Positions 1 through 11,275 of a DNA stretch of 64,000 nucleotides are shown here, one piece after another (position 1 is the first letter of the stretch; each line of letters starts with the position of its first letter). The position numbers were made by a program, and so were the translations under genes. The stretch comes from Neopestalotiopsis rosae (taxonomy: Eukaryota; Ascomycota; Sordariomycetes; Amphisphaeriales; Sporocadaceae). The notes below the pieces were generated by a model that was not told where the DNA came from, did no database searches, and saw only the letters and a list, made by a program, of their open reading frames with translations. The stretch lies in contig JALGAS010000004.1 in NCBI GenBank assembly GCA_023078685.1, forward strand, positions 868,001 to 932,000, written 5' to 3'.

Positions 1-294
1 AAGAGGAAAGAGGCCCCGATGCGCGGAACTATTGCGATGAGGTTGGTCTGGCGAGGCTCTGGACGGGGCACTTCTATGTATGAAAGCATACATTGTCGCC
101 AACCATTTAGTCACAGATGCGGAATTCTTGCTGCAATCTCGACGGTATTTGTCAGCTTTGCGTCCTAGTTTACCAAACAACAACCAACTATTTCCAATAT
201 TCGTCGAGCTCGCTGGAATCTTTCGCAGCGCAGTCGCTTGAGTCCAGTCGTTTCAATCCACTCGTTACAACTCGTTTACTTGAGCCTGATCAAA
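1..294. other. 5' flank, no gene seen
   Basis: No supported coding sequence. It is the upstream region of the Hsp70-like gene; a short open frame from 117 only reads through this gene's first exon in another frame. Confidence 0.5.
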
Positions 295-2750
295 ATGTCA
301 CGGCCGGACCTCTTGGTAGGAATAGACGTTGGAATGAGTTGTAAGTAGAATGAGGGCGGTCAAAATATGGAAAGATACTAACATTGATAAGGCACTGGAG
401 TTGCAACCTTCAACGTCAATAGGAAACGACTAGAATCATATGATGTCAACATATTCCGAGAATGGGGCGGTCGCGTCTCCGAGAACAAGGTCCCAACAGT
501 CCTTACCTATGACCAGCGTGACATGACAAAAGGCCCTTCGGCATGGGGCTTTGAGACCGAAGAAGAATCGCAGAACACGAGCAATCACATCGTTAGAGAA
601 TGGTTCAAGACTCAATTTCAGGTCGATGACGTGCTCACTCCCGAGACTGAACTGTTGTTACCCGACGTGGACACCTTGTTCAAGGACTATTTGACCAAAT
701 TGTACGAGTGCATCCGATCGAGGTTCACGCGACATGATCTCGGCGGCAAAACATGGGACGAGGCGAGGATAGCTTTCATGTTTAGCATTCCGGCGACATG
801 GTCGACTCATACAGTGGCAAAGTTCAAAGAGATCACCAGAGCGGCCGGCTTCGCTGCGCCTCGAGGTCCTAATGACCCTCCATGCCCTCATACCGTCGAT
901 GCGTCTCTGACCGAGCCACTCGCGTGTGCTATACATGCAGCTACTGTTGAGTCTGCAACATTCCAAGTCAGTCCCCAGCTTACTTTCAAATATTGGCCAA
1001 TACAGTTACGCTGATGTTAAGCAGAATGGTGATTTAGCTTTGATTGTTGATGCCGGTGGTGGTACTACGGTAAAGCCGACGTGTGAGTATGACACGAGAT
1101 CATGCTAATCGTCTGGGCAGGATCTAAGCTTGGTCACGATCAAAAGTACCATTAAAGGCCGAATAGATATTTCTGAGCACAGTGGCTTCCCGTCTGAGGG
1201 TGAGTGCATGACTGATTGTTTCTGACGATATTCTTCTGGCTGGTGCTAATACGAAAATAGCGGACGACTTTGGAGCATCCGCGATTGACCTGGCCTTCGA
1301 AGAGATGATAAGTCAAAGACTCAAGGCTAGCGCGCCTAATCTCGGTCTCGCCCATCAAGCCGAATTGGTTGCTTGGCAAATGGTGAGAAGTCAAGACTTT
1401 CAAGCCAGCAAGCCGAAACTCGACCTTTATCAAGACAACCTTGACTACGTCTTTCGCGTGCGCATCAAGCAATTACCGGATGCCGCAAACTATAGCGAGC
1501 TCCGTATCGTCAACGGGCAGATGGAGTTCACATGGTATGTTATCTTCCTTTGGCAGGGACTTGCCGAGGTCCATACAGTGCTAATGCGGTGACGATGTAG
1601 GGGCGAGCTTGCAGCGCTTTTCGACAGACAGATTGACGGAATCAAGGAGTTAATAGAGCGGTACCTTCGCAAGATGGAAGGAAATCTTATCTCGGAGGAA
1701 TTCAACCTCGTAAGCTCCTCATTCATTCGTCACGTCGACTCATTTTCGAATACTGATTTGCGAAGAGCCACATCATCCTATCCGGCGGCCTCGGAAGCTC
1801 CCGATATGTCCAGAACCAGATTGAGGCGGCCTATGGGCAGTCCCTGCGACCCGTTCTCAAAAGTGTAAAAGTCCAAGCGTCAACAGATGCACGACTATGT
1901 GTTTGCAAGGGCTTGCTGTATGATCGCATTCAGACACTTTTGACCGACAAGGCAGCGATTTCGAGGCTGGCTTGCCGTCAATCGTACGGCGTCCAATGCG
2001 ACACCACATACAACCGATGGAACAGCACACATAGGAAGCTCAAGAAGTCGAACAACGTTCGGTTGGACGACGATGGCACTAAAGTGATCAAGAACACGGT
2101 AGAGTGGTTCGTCAAAAAGGTAAATACTATACGACTGTGCATGGATGCACTACAACAGGACGCTCGAAGCTTGCTAACTCGCATAACCTCCAGGGCAGCA
2201 TCATGGCCAACGGCGAGGAGACGAAATTTCGATACATGCTCCCATATCCGGCAGACACAGACAAGCTGCGACTGATTGGAACAGTGAGGATTGTGACGTC
2301 GACGAAAGACGACACTCCTCTAGTTAAAAAGGAACGTGACGGTAGGGCAACACTTCCCCTCTCTCGATGACCCGCATACTAAACGTCGCTCAGGGATTGA
2401 TCACGAAATCACCTTGATTTGCGATTTTGCCAATCTCGATGATTCCCACATTATTGTGAAAAATAAGCATTGGTATCAACGCATGTTGGGTAAAAAGCCC
2501 ACAAAGGAAATACACTTTGAGATTGCAAGCAAGGTGGGATCGGCAGAAGTCAAGTTCGAATGCCGTAAGTCGAACCCAACTATCAGAAGCATTGTAGAAA
2601 TGGGAAGAGATCGCACACTAACCATATGTACTCTGTACAGGACCCATCGGCAGTGATCAAGTTCTCAACGTCGCTGCTCCAGCGATCAACGCTACGTTTG
2701 ATCAGGTACAAGTTGAGGCTAGTTCTGGCAATGTGCGCAATCAGGACTAG
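295..2750 (+). CDS. Hsp70-like ATPase (HSPA12-type, fungal)
   Basis: Divergent member of the actin/Hsp70 ATPase superfamily, probably a cytosolic nucleotide-dependent chaperone-like protein. My model has ten exons: 295-340, 392-966, 1025-1069, 1121-1199, 1261-1534, 1601-1709, 1766-2119, 2194-2341, 2394-2564, 2641-2750, giving 636 aa. The phosphate-1 motif LLVGIDVGMSCTGVA spans the first intron, phosphate-2 LIVDAGGGTT sits in the small third exon, and the adenosine motif LSGGLGSSRYV lies in exon 7, so the ATPase core is complete. The C-terminal part after about residue 430 does not look like a canonical Hsp70 peptide-binding domain, as is usual in the HSPA12-like proteins that are multiplied in filamentous fungi. 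All nine introns are 51-76 nt with GT/AG ends. The ATG at 295 is chosen because it puts the phosphate-1 loop at the N-terminus. Family call is firm; the substrate is unknown. Confidence 0.88.
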
Positions 2751-3387
2751 GTATTTCATAGTACACTAACCAAGCTTTGCACACTACCAAGAATAAGAGC
2801 ACGGAAAAAAGAAAAAAATAATAACATATGAGAAAACTCTTTTGAATAAAACAATTCGCTTTTTCTTTTCCAACATAAATTGATTATAAATATAGGAAAA
2901 GTATAAAAAAATAAAAGGAAAGAAAAATATAAATTTTAATATATCTATGCGCAGACTTCTGCCTGGTTATTGTAAGAAAGTAGCGTGTAAGAAATCAATA
3001 GAAAGTATGTAAAGATGATGTAGTTCCAATCAAGATATTACTAAAAAGACACTGCTCTTTGTTTCGTGAAGCCTTTCGCGGCCGGGTGTCTAGCGACAGA
3101 CAATGGAAATGATTAAAGAACAATGACAACTAATCATGGTCATAAAGACTAGCATATGAGCAATCATTACACCACCTCTTTTCCGTTCATGCGGTGTCTT
3201 GGATAGCTGTTCTGAAATGACGAGTCAATTCGGAACAATGGGATTGTCGCGACTGGCCATCATCGAATACGTCAATTACTCCAACTATATAAGATAGCTC
3301 TCAGCACCATTATGCGCACTAATGATAGAGGCCATCTTCTGAACTGATATTGTATCTCTTCGAAAGCCTCAACAACAGTCAGTCATC
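2751..3387. other. Intergenic: AT-rich tail and promoter of the Cys4-finger gene
   Basis: About 2780-2960 is strongly AT-rich with poly-A tracts, far from the roughly even composition of the neighbours; it may hold the polyadenylation region of the Hsp70-like gene or an old decayed repeat. The right half is promoter for the gene at 3388. No ORF with coding character was seen. Confidence 0.5.
3286..3293 (+). promoter_or_regulatory. TATA box (TATATAAG)
   Basis: A good TATA match 95-102 bases upstream of the ATG at 3388, at the distance expected for a fungal core promoter. Its presence suggests a regulated rather than housekeeping promoter (inference). Confidence 0.5.
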
Positions 3388-4737
3388 ATGTCTGATCAAG
3401 AAATGGAGGAACAGAGCAGCCAGGGAAACCAAACCCTGGCGCAAGATATGGTGCGTACCGCGTTGCTTCGCTTACCCATCACTTTCGAAGCCGATCAACT
3501 TGCAGAGCTAATGAGTCGAGTTGCCTTGACAGCAGAGACCAGCATCTGTGATCACCAGGATGAAAGGTGCCGCACCTTGCTACGCCAGCTGCCTCTGGCA
3601 TTCACTACTAGCCAGGTGGCAGAGCTCATCAGGAAAAGCTTCCCAGACGGTCAGGTTCCCTGCGACCAGTGTAAGGGAAAGGGTGTCGCCGAATCCCACG
3701 AGGATAGTCCCATGATTATGATGCAAGAAGAGGATGAAAGCCTTGACGTGGACGAAATGGCTTCTGGACCGGAGCAGACATCTTCCACAACGCATCGCAC
3801 GCCCTTGCCATCCTTGAGCACAAGGTCTCTAGCCCGGTCGTCGCTGGCTGATCAGGCCGCATCGGCCCTGGCTCTCTTAGCAGACTCGTCGTCCCCGTCA
3901 TCTCCGCGTGGCAAGAAGTTGCTGTATAACAAAACTCGCCATGCGAAACGGAGGGCCGAGGGCAAGTGCCACCGGTGCCCTCTGCCACTTGAGAATGATC
4001 GGTATGTTGAGTGTGAGTCGTGCCGGGCTCGACGGAGAGAAATACAAAGCCGCCCTGATCGAAAACTACGAATAGCGAAAAGAAATCGCGCGCGTCGACA
4101 GGAGAGGATTGAAGAGGGTAAATGTGTTAGGTGTGGCAGCCCGCTAGAGAGCGACGAATTCACCAGATGTGAGTCATGCCGAGCCAAGGGCGAAAAAAGT
4201 CGGCGTAAGTATATTGAAAAGAGAAAGAGTCTACGAGCCGAGATGGTACGAGACGGAGCGTGTTCAAGATGCCTAGGGCCAAACGACAAACCTGAGTTCA
4301 TGCATTGCGAAGCATGCCGGGCTAAAGAACGAGAGTCGCATCGCGAGAGAAGGGAAGATGACCGCTGCGGATCGTGCGGGCGAAAAGTAGAGAGCCCCGG
4401 CGGCTCACGCTGCGATTCTTGCCGGGCTAATCAGAAGGAGTTTCGCGAAGAGAGAGCCATGGCTGGGAAGTGTCGGCATTGCGGAGGGGAAAGAGACAGT
4501 GAAGAATACAAAATGTGCATCAAGTGCCGAACCGTCAACACGGAGAAGAAAAGGGCAGAAAGTCGCAGGAACATGGATGGTGGTGGATGTGCGAGATGCG
4601 GAAAGAAACGAGAGGATGAACTATTCAAATATTGCGAGGCCTGCCGAGCCTACTGCGCAGACATGAACAAGTCACGTCGAGCTACTTCCAAGGTGGAGAG
4701 CAATGCTCCAGAGCCAGAAAGTCAAGCCACGCTCTGA
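3388..4737 (+). CDS. Protein with six tandem Cys4 fingers (CX2CX11CX2C)
   Basis: Intronless, 449 aa, no named family recognised. Residues 194 to about 420 hold six modules of exactly the form C-X2-C-X11-C-X2-C-[RK], starting near residues 194, 246, 292, 327, 362 and 401, each followed by a very basic, Arg/Lys/Glu-rich linker. Such Cys4 units would each bind one zinc; the basic linkers fit a nuclear, nucleic-acid-binding protein (inference). The N-terminus carries a two-fold repeat of the form LLRxLPxxFxxxQxAEL (about residues 26-47 and 63-83), separated by a CDH/C motif, and an isolated CDQC lies near residue 93. Residues 110-185 are acidic then Ser-rich and probably disordered. The ATG is preceded by a TATA box. 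Alternatives are a transcription or RNA-binding factor, or a lineage-specific orphan expansion. Confidence 0.75.
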   Translation: MSDQEMEEQSSQGNQTLAQDMVRTALLRLPITFEADQLAELMSRVALTAETSICDHQDERCRTLLRQLPLAFTTSQVAELIRKSFPDGQVPCDQCKGKGVAESHEDSPMIMMQEEDESLDVDEMASGPEQTSSTTHRTPLPSLSTRSLARSSLADQAASALALLADSSSPSSPRGKKLLYNKTRHAKRRAEGKCHRCPLPLENDRYVECESCRARRREIQSRPDRKLRIAKRNRARRQERIEEGKCVRCGSPLESDEFTRCESCRAKGEKSRRKYIEKRKSLRAEMVRDGACSRCLGPNDKPEFMHCEACRAKERESHRERREDDRCGSCGRKVESPGGSRCDSCRANQKEFREERAMAGKCRHCGGERDSEEYKMCIKCRTVNTEKKRAESRRNMDGGGCARCGKKREDELFKYCEACRAYCADMNKSRRATSKVESNAPEPESQATL

Positions 4738-4915
4738 AGGCTCATGCTTGCGACGGATGTCATCAAGTCGCATAGGTAAGTCAAAGAGGTAAGTTGATTT
4801 CACTTCCGATAGATTTCATTTTGCATAGAGTGTTGCGCGTGGAAATTGATCAGTATTGTCATCGCCATTGAGAGTATTGCTGTCGAAGCCGGAAAGTCTA
4901 TTCAGTATTTCACGT

Positions 4916-5638
4916 CTAGAAATATTTTTGAGTCTGAGCAAAATGCATGCCATGGGCAAAGTGAAAGAGCTTGGCAGCGACGATCATGCGGTCCTGCTTG
5001 GAGTAGGTGACGAGGCGGTCGTAAAACTCAGAGAGCGGGATGATGACGCGCTGAATGTGCTCGCCGTCCTCGAGACGCTGCTCGGGCTCCGCGTCGCCCT
5101 CATTGAGCTGGACCTCGACCATGGCCATCTGCATGTTGGCGTTGCTCATACCCGGGTCGGCGGCCTGGACGGGGCTGATGCTCAGGACCTTGCAGTCGTA
5201 GCCCGTCTCCTCCTTGAACTCGCGTACCGCAGCCTGCTCAGCCGTCTCGTCGGCGTCAATCAGGCCCGCCGGCCACTCCACTGTGTAGGCGTCCAAGGGT
5301 GGGCGGTACTGGATGACGATGAGGGTGGAGGGCGGCTTGGATGGGTGCAGCAGAATGTTGCCCATGGCCACGGCGTCGACACCAGCCTTGCCCCTCGTCT
5401 TGCGGGTAGCCACCTCCCATGTACGGTCCTTGCCCGTCTCGTCGGTGAACTCAATCTTCTTGAGCGTGATCCATCTTGCCTCATCAATGGGCAGATCCGT
5501 CAGCTTGTTGATGACGGGCTCCTGCGTCTTTTGCGACATGCTGAAGGCTCGCCGATGAATGGCGGGCGTAGTAGAATGAGTGAGTGATGATGTCAGAGCT
5601 TGCAGTCGCCGGGATGCTGCTACACGAGCCGATTGCAT
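4916..5638 (-). CDS. Nudix hydrolase, ADP-ribose pyrophosphatase type (YSA1-like)
   Basis: Single-exon, 240 aa. A perfect Nudix box, G-X5-E-X7-REUXEEXGU, is at residues 125-147 (begins GLIDADETAEQ, ends REFKEETGY), the Mg-binding helix that hydrolyses nucleoside diphosphates linked to another moiety. The surrounding layout (WEVATRK, then VEWPAGLIDADE, then DPGMSNANM) is that of ADP-sugar/ADP-ribose pyrophosphatases such as yeast Ysa1, which turn ADP-ribose into AMP and ribose-5-phosphate. The first 33 residues are rich in Arg, Ser and Ala without acidic residues, like a mitochondrial presequence; a second Met at residue 34 would give a cytosolic form, so dual targeting is possible. A long antisense frame is only a shadow. 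Confidence 0.9.
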   Translation of the reverse strand: MQSARVAASRRLQALTSSLTHSTTPAIHRRAFSMSQKTQEPVINKLTDLPIDEARWITLKKIEFTDETGKDRTWEVATRKTRGKAGVDAVAMGNILLHPSKPPSTLIVIQYRPPLDAYTVEWPAGLIDADETAEQAAVREFKEETGYDCKVLSISPVQAADPGMSNANMQMAMVEVQLNEGDAEPEQRLEDGEHIQRVIIPLSEFYDRLVTYSKQDRMIVAAKLFHFAHGMHFAQTQKYF

Positions 5639-6194
5639 GTATGATCTGTGTATGGTACGACAATAGAGAGTGTATGAGATCCTTGGCTTCTTCTTCTTTC
5701 TCTTCGTGACTTGATGCTGCGGAATGTCAAATCTATGTTGGTGTTGTGCTTTGTTCCTTCCACGAATTGCAATAAAGTCGCGTTAAGTTGTCGTTGGTTT
5801 CACCCCACCAATGGGCAACGACCCCGCCACAGGCAGCCAAAGCAGCTGCTGTGCTGCGCCGAGAACGCTGACATTGGCGGGGTACTTGCAGTGCCCCACA
5901 AAATATGTCCAGTGGGCTGACAGGCCATAGATTTTCGGTGGTCACCCTGTTACTCGCTGGAGTCAAGGCCTACGATCAAGCCATGGAAGCGCTATGAAGA
6001 CTGTCTATAGGTGCTTCGAGACGTGTCATTGGACGGGTTTTGGGAGCATCTGGCCACTTGTCTCACAGATGTATCCCACTACGTTATGTTCTGTAGATGC
6101 ATTGTTTTCCGGGACACTTTGGAAGAAGCATGGCCAAGAGGATTCATGAGAAAATCAAATTCGCTAATGCTAGACATTATTTCATAAAGACATG
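5639..6194. other. Intergenic, no gene seen
   Basis: It holds the promoter of the Nudix gene (right of 5638) and the 3' flank of the membrane-protein gene. Small ORFs here have no coding character. Confidence 0.5.
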
Positions 6195-7345
6195 TCAACT
6201 CAGACTCGGCGTCGTGTTGTAGGATACACCATGGACGCTCGATGAGTCGTCATACATGGTGAACTCGACAGGTTGTTTTCGCGTTACATTCCTGGAGAAG
6301 TTGAATGTTGTCGTCATATTTGGTGTTTTCTTGACAAGGTGCTGTTCTGCCAGGGTGCTCGTGCTCGCGCTCGCTGGTCTCCTTGTCGTATGTTGGTTGG
6401 CTGTGCGTATCCCGTCCCATAGTCCCTCAGCCGACTGCGCACTGCCCATTTGTGGCATCTCCACTGAACAGTGATCGCTAAACTTGATCTTGCAGGCTAG
6501 TATATCGATGCTGCAGGTACTTATCAGTATAACGTGTTGGGTGATTGATATCAGACGGAACGTACTATATCATCATTGGAAACAAGCATTCCAAAGTGTA
6601 AAAGAATCGGTCCACTTGTCCAGCTGTCGACAAAGCTTGAGGCAGGGATTGGTTGAAGATGTATGCAATGGCCCTGGATATACCGACTAGCGCCAAGGAT
6701 GCCACGCGCGTCTCGGTCCCTCTCATGAGATGCTGCAACAGGCTCCCAGAGAGCGCAGCATCCTTGGATGCCCTCCTGGCCGATGAGAACTCGCGCAGTA
6801 AAAAGTAGGCGCTGATGCACTCGAGTAGGGCAATGAGGGTGAAGTAGCCGACATGTAAGTAGTTGACGATCTTTGAAAAGTCCGAGTCCGGGACCAAGGT
6901 GATTTTGATGCGGCCGACGAGGATGGCTGCTCGGATGGCGGCGACGGCGAGCGCTATGGCCCAGAATATCGTCTGAAAGGCGGCGCGACTTTGCCGGTTA
7001 AGAAGGCGTATCAAAATAGCGTAGCCATAGAATGAGATTCCCACTTCCTGTATCTATATCGTGTGTTAGAATCTGTACGAACCCGAATTTATGTGTTGTA
7101 TAATAACCTACCAGCCAAAAGAAGTCGGCAAAGCCAGACGCGATGGCCTTGTTCTTCACGGGATACTCGGCATAAAAGGCATAATAACACAATCCGTTTG
7201 CGATTGCACAAGAGATGCTGACAATAATGGGAATCCAGACGACGGGCGTATACTTGGTGATGCTTATGACCACCAGACCATAGAGAACATTGGCCACTCC
7301 GATGGTACTGAGTATAGCCCAGCACTGCTCAAAGTAGAGCGACAT
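6195..7345 (-). CDS. Seven-helix integral membrane protein of a fungal family
   Basis: Three exons on the minus strand: 7345-7112, 7053-6566, 6510-6195, giving 345 aa. Hydrophobic segments follow at CWAILSTIGVANVLYGLVVIS, VVWIPIIVSISCAIANG, the FFWLIQEVGISFYGYAIL segment (spans intron 1), TIFWAIALAVAAIRAAILVG, YFTLIALLECISAYFLL, VASLALVGISRAIAYIF and LECLFPMMIYIDILA (spans intron 2), then a hydrophilic Ser/Thr-rich tail. The layout resembles fungal seven-TM proteins of unknown or receptor-like role (inference). The open frame extends upstream to 7429 but only with a TTG, so the ATG at 7345 is chosen. Several acceptors are possible at intron 2; the one at 6510 keeps the helix and a consistent phase. 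Confidence 0.7.
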
Positions 7346-9538
7346 GATTGCGAGACTTATTATTGCTGTGGAGACGACATGGCCCGAGTGCTTCGAAAAC
7401 GGTCGGCTAGTGCTGTATAGAGAGGACAAGTTTAAAATGAAACCAAGGGAAATGGGAGGGAGCGTTGAAATCTGTAACGCGGGGATATGAGATGCTCATA
7501 AAAGGATCTCGAGGGTAGACGAGCGAGTTGGAGGTACGCAGCCGGTATGCGAAGGATGCGTCTCTGCTCGTCTCGCTTGTCAACACCGAGGAGCATGCCC
7601 ACCAGTCCAGTCTCAGATGCTTACTGATGATGGGAATGTGCTGAGAGTGTCGGTGCCGCAGGACTACTTACTTGACTGACTACATGAATGCTATTTTTCT
7701 ACGAACTGCATGGGCTCCCTTGCTCCAACGTGCCAGCCAACATGGTAGCATCACATCACCATCAGAACCGACGGTGCGGTACGGCACATGCAGTCTGGTC
7801 TCTTAATGTTGCTCGGACTCTTGGAAAGCGAGCATTAGTTGCGCGTTCCTGGTCCTTGGGCTCTCTACCCCTCTGACCCCAAAAAGTTGTCTCCTTCATG
7901 CCTTAGAAAAAGCAAAGTCTCTGGGCGCAAAAGATTGGCAATACATGTAGTTATTGGGCATGGTTGTCAGCCCCATTTCCACCGGTCGACGTTGTCCCTG
8001 TATCAACTCGAGCATTATGTTGCAATGATCTTCCAGCTCCTGCTCGTAAAACATGTCCTTTATTCACCTCTTTTTGCTTCGGCTCCTTGGGGGCCAGTTG
8101 ACCTCAAGGTAAGGAATCCCACACCGGCGGGATGATCAGCCAGACCTGCTCCCGGGGCCACCTCCCGTAGCTGAGACCAGGGGTTTTCACATCGCGCATG
8201 GCGTGCCCCCGGCTCATCCTCCGGGTCTACCAACCAGATTCTCACTAGGCGGACCTATTATGAGCGTTGGAGGATGGGGAACCCTGGAAAAGGTGTGCAT
8301 GGCCCTGCGACCACGCATATATGCTTCGCATCTCGCGCTGCTACTGGCTGCTTCGCTCCCGCAAACGTTGAACCTGCAAAGTCTTTTCAAAAATGACTGA
8401 TGCTTACGGGCAAGAAAAGCCCATACGCCCACCGTCCAATGGACACGGATCCTCTCCATGCACGGCATCAGTGGTAAAAAGGGGGGCCCGCTTCGGACGA
8501 TCCCGCTAGATTCTGCGAAGCAGGTTGGAAGGATTCGCAAATCTTGGTACAGAATGAGAATGAAAATAGATCGTATCCACTGTGCCGACGGGCAAGCAGT
8601 TATGCTGCGATCATGTTGTTGTTGATGGTATCGTGAGGCATGGAGCCACTTTGTGCCAGCGCTGATTGGAAACGGTACGGAATGACTCCACTGAGCAAAG
8701 AATAGCAACACGATTAAGCTCAGTGCACCAACTGCCGGAAAACGCCAAGCACATGAGTAACGGGTGCGAAAGGTGCTAGCAAATTATCAATCATGACATG
8801 ATCTTTGTTTAGACCTGATTGAGTTGGCTCCAACGGTCAGCCAAACCACTAGTATTCGGACCAATAACAGTCAGCAAGTTCCTGGTCAGGAATGTAATCT
8901 TCGTTTATTGCTATCCGGCGACGATCTCGTTGACAGAGAAATGAAAAGTGTAAGAATTTAGGGCGATGATGATTGCGATGAAGTCCGCTAGTTCCGGCAC
9001 GGGCAGTGCCGTCAAGACCCATAAGCACCACAATTTAGTCGCTAACAAAGCCTGCAAGGTACTGCTTGCAACAATCGCAGTTTTCTCAGCCCAATCATGA
9101 TGCAAATCCATGGATGCTACAAAGACAGCAGAACCTGCATCGTTATGATTGATCGCAATGATGTAGTCTTGTGATACGAGATCCGATGAAAAGTTCTAGT
9201 TGTCCCCATCGAGAACTCATGACGATCAATAATCATCCTGATAATTAGCATACACCCTGTAGGGCTACTGACCCACACAACCATCATATTCTCGATCACT
9301 CAGAACCGATCACATACATTCCTTTGCCTCAAATAATCCTACCAACTGTCCAATGAAAGCGCGCGGTTGTATGTCTCAAACGCCATCCTTCCATCGTCGT
9401 GTACCATATTCCCGCGCAGCCTCGAGTCCACACGAATACTCTTTCGCATCGCCTGCCTGATCTATCGATCTGCACTAAAGCTGGCGATGAAGAGGAGAGC
9501 CATCTGTCACAAACGGCCAGACAAGGATACGAATACAA
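7346..9538. other. 2.2-kb region without a convincing gene
   Basis: Both strands were read. The longest frames (8214-8711 and 8911-9111, minus) start with or depend on weak context, show no motif, and cannot be extended through plausible splice sites. The region probably contains the promoter of the seven-helix protein on its left and the 3' flank of the next gene on its right. Confidence 0.45.
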
Positions 9539-10775
9539 TCAATCTGTACCAGACGCATCGGCACTCGGTCTCTTGTACCCGCATTGCGCCCTGGTTGGGT
9601 CATCAACCCAATCGCACCAGGCTATCCATAGCTGCGCTGCAGCCAGACCTATGGATAGCATGCCAAAGGTAATGGCCAACATGATGGATACCACCGTACA
9701 CCAATAAGTAAAGCGAGGATTCCTTCTAGCCTCGGTCCACCTCTCGATCCTGGTGATCGGGTTTGGGTCGTCCGCCTCGCGCCAGATGTCGTATAGTCGA
9801 TCTGCCCAGAAGGGGTACTTTTCGTACAGGCTCTTGATGTCCCTTGGCTCAATGGCATCTCCGGGAGACTCGTGATCGCGAGCATCCAGATAAAAGTGGT
9901 CCAAAAGATATGGATCCAGTCCATGATCTCGTACCTCCTTCTCAAGTATCTTACGCGATGCGTCGTCCTCGACAACCGGAAAAATCAGGTTCAGCGTTAG
10001 GAACGTCTCCTTGAGAAGGGCCGGTGGTAAGCAGCCCCTGGTCTGATCAATTCAATAATCATCCTGATAAGGATGGAGTAACTTACAGTTTGAGGGCTTC
10101 TACAAGCGTTTGTGTCGACTCTCCTTCACTCATCGCAAGTCTTTCGAGTGAAACCTTGATGAAGCCAGGATGTCGGAAGATATACAGCCTCTTCCAAGTC
10201 TCTCCCCTGAGAAGAACCAGGTGATCACTCAAGTAATTCGTCCACTCAATCTGTATACCGGCATATGCTTTCAGGTAACTCGCTCTGAGCTTGTCGGCTT
10301 TGAAACTCATGAGATCTTGCTGCGGTGCTTGCGAGATTGGGAACACCCTGCCCAAGTATCTGACCAGGCTCTCCGATTCTCTCCAATATGGTCGAAAGAT
10401 ACTACTTCCACTCAGAATTTCGGCGCCTGCTTGTGCGCGCCGTGTACACGCCGTGAGGAACATTGAGCGGACAGCCGAGTCTAGCAAGACGCCTTCCACG
10501 GCATCATTGACAATAGGAGCTGCTGCACTACCTTCGAGTTGAAGATCCGATTTTCGAGTCTGTGGAGACCTTTTCAAGACCCTGATAGCGCTAATGACTT
10601 CGTCGTGTTGAAGGTATTCAAAGTCGGGTTCATTTTGGTAACACACAAAAAACGACTCGAGCCTTTCGATCCTTTTCAGCGCAGCCTCTTCGCAGCTTGT
10701 TCCCCCCCATATCTCCTCCGCAATTGTCGATCTTGGCAGTATTTCAGACAGCTCGACCGAAAGCGTTTGGTTCAT
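9539..10775 (-). CDS. Fungal membrane protein with C-terminal helix after a WTEARRN motif
   Basis: Two exons: 10775-10087 and 10037-9539, giving 395 aa. The intron has a GTAAGT donor and CCAG acceptor and the join reads KLGCLPPALLKETFLTLNLI. The long N-terminal part is soluble and helical; near the C-terminus comes IERWTEARRNPRF, followed by a membrane segment of about 30 residues (VVSIMLAITFGMLSIGLAAA), then a short polar tail. This arrangement, with an L.ET..TL.L.FP element followed by a W.ER-like motif and TM segment, occurs in many uncharacterised ascomycete proteins; no biochemical role is known to me. It is transcribed divergently from the protease-like membrane protein at 11276, with 500 bp between the starts. 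The ATG at 10775 is genuine. Confidence 0.72.
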
Positions 10776-11275
10776 TTCGCGTTTCTATGTTCTAGGCTTA
10801 GAAAGCCCAATCAATGATAAGAGATTGATTCGGCAATTCTAAATCACAAGTCAACCTCGCGGCGAATCCGTTGGTTAGATCGATGGCCACAACGACAGCC
10901 TACCTTATAAGTGTGGCTGTCACTTGGGAGCACAGAATCCTCTCGATGTTTAAAAATTTTGAAAGGCTCTCGTAACTCTGGAGAGCGCTGGTACTTTTGT
11001 TTCATTGCTGCGGTCAACATTCACGCCGCGAGCCCTAGTAGCAACGTCAGTAACCGGGCGTAACAACGCATGAGAGCGCGTGCTAGCTGTTTTGGCTGTA
11101 CACCCAGCCTGGCCCCTTGGGCCAATGACAGCTGCAGCTACCCCTGCTGTTGTTTTTCGAGTTTCCAAAAGATCGATGAGGAGAAGCTCACAAAATTTTA
11201 GCTGTTCGAACGGCCTTAATAAATCTCAATTGGAAAACAGCACCTTCCCTCTCACATGCGGAAGAATGACGCGCA
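10776..11275. promoter_or_regulatory. Shared divergent promoter region
   Basis: This 500-bp interval lies between the ATGs of two divergent membrane-protein genes and must hold both promoters. No clear TATA pair or repeated operator was identified. Confidence 0.45.

Noticed and set aside
4856..5587. A 243-codon plus-strand ORF opposite the Nudix hydrolase
   Set aside because: The minus strand encodes a perfect Nudix box; the plus frame is its antisense shadow.
7346..7429. Upstream extension of the seven-helix protein
   Set aside because: It begins with TTG, and the ATG at 7345 gives a complete first membrane helix.
8214..8711. A 165-codon minus ORF in the 2.2-kb gap
   Set aside because: No domain, no plausible exon extension and composition unlike neighbouring genes.
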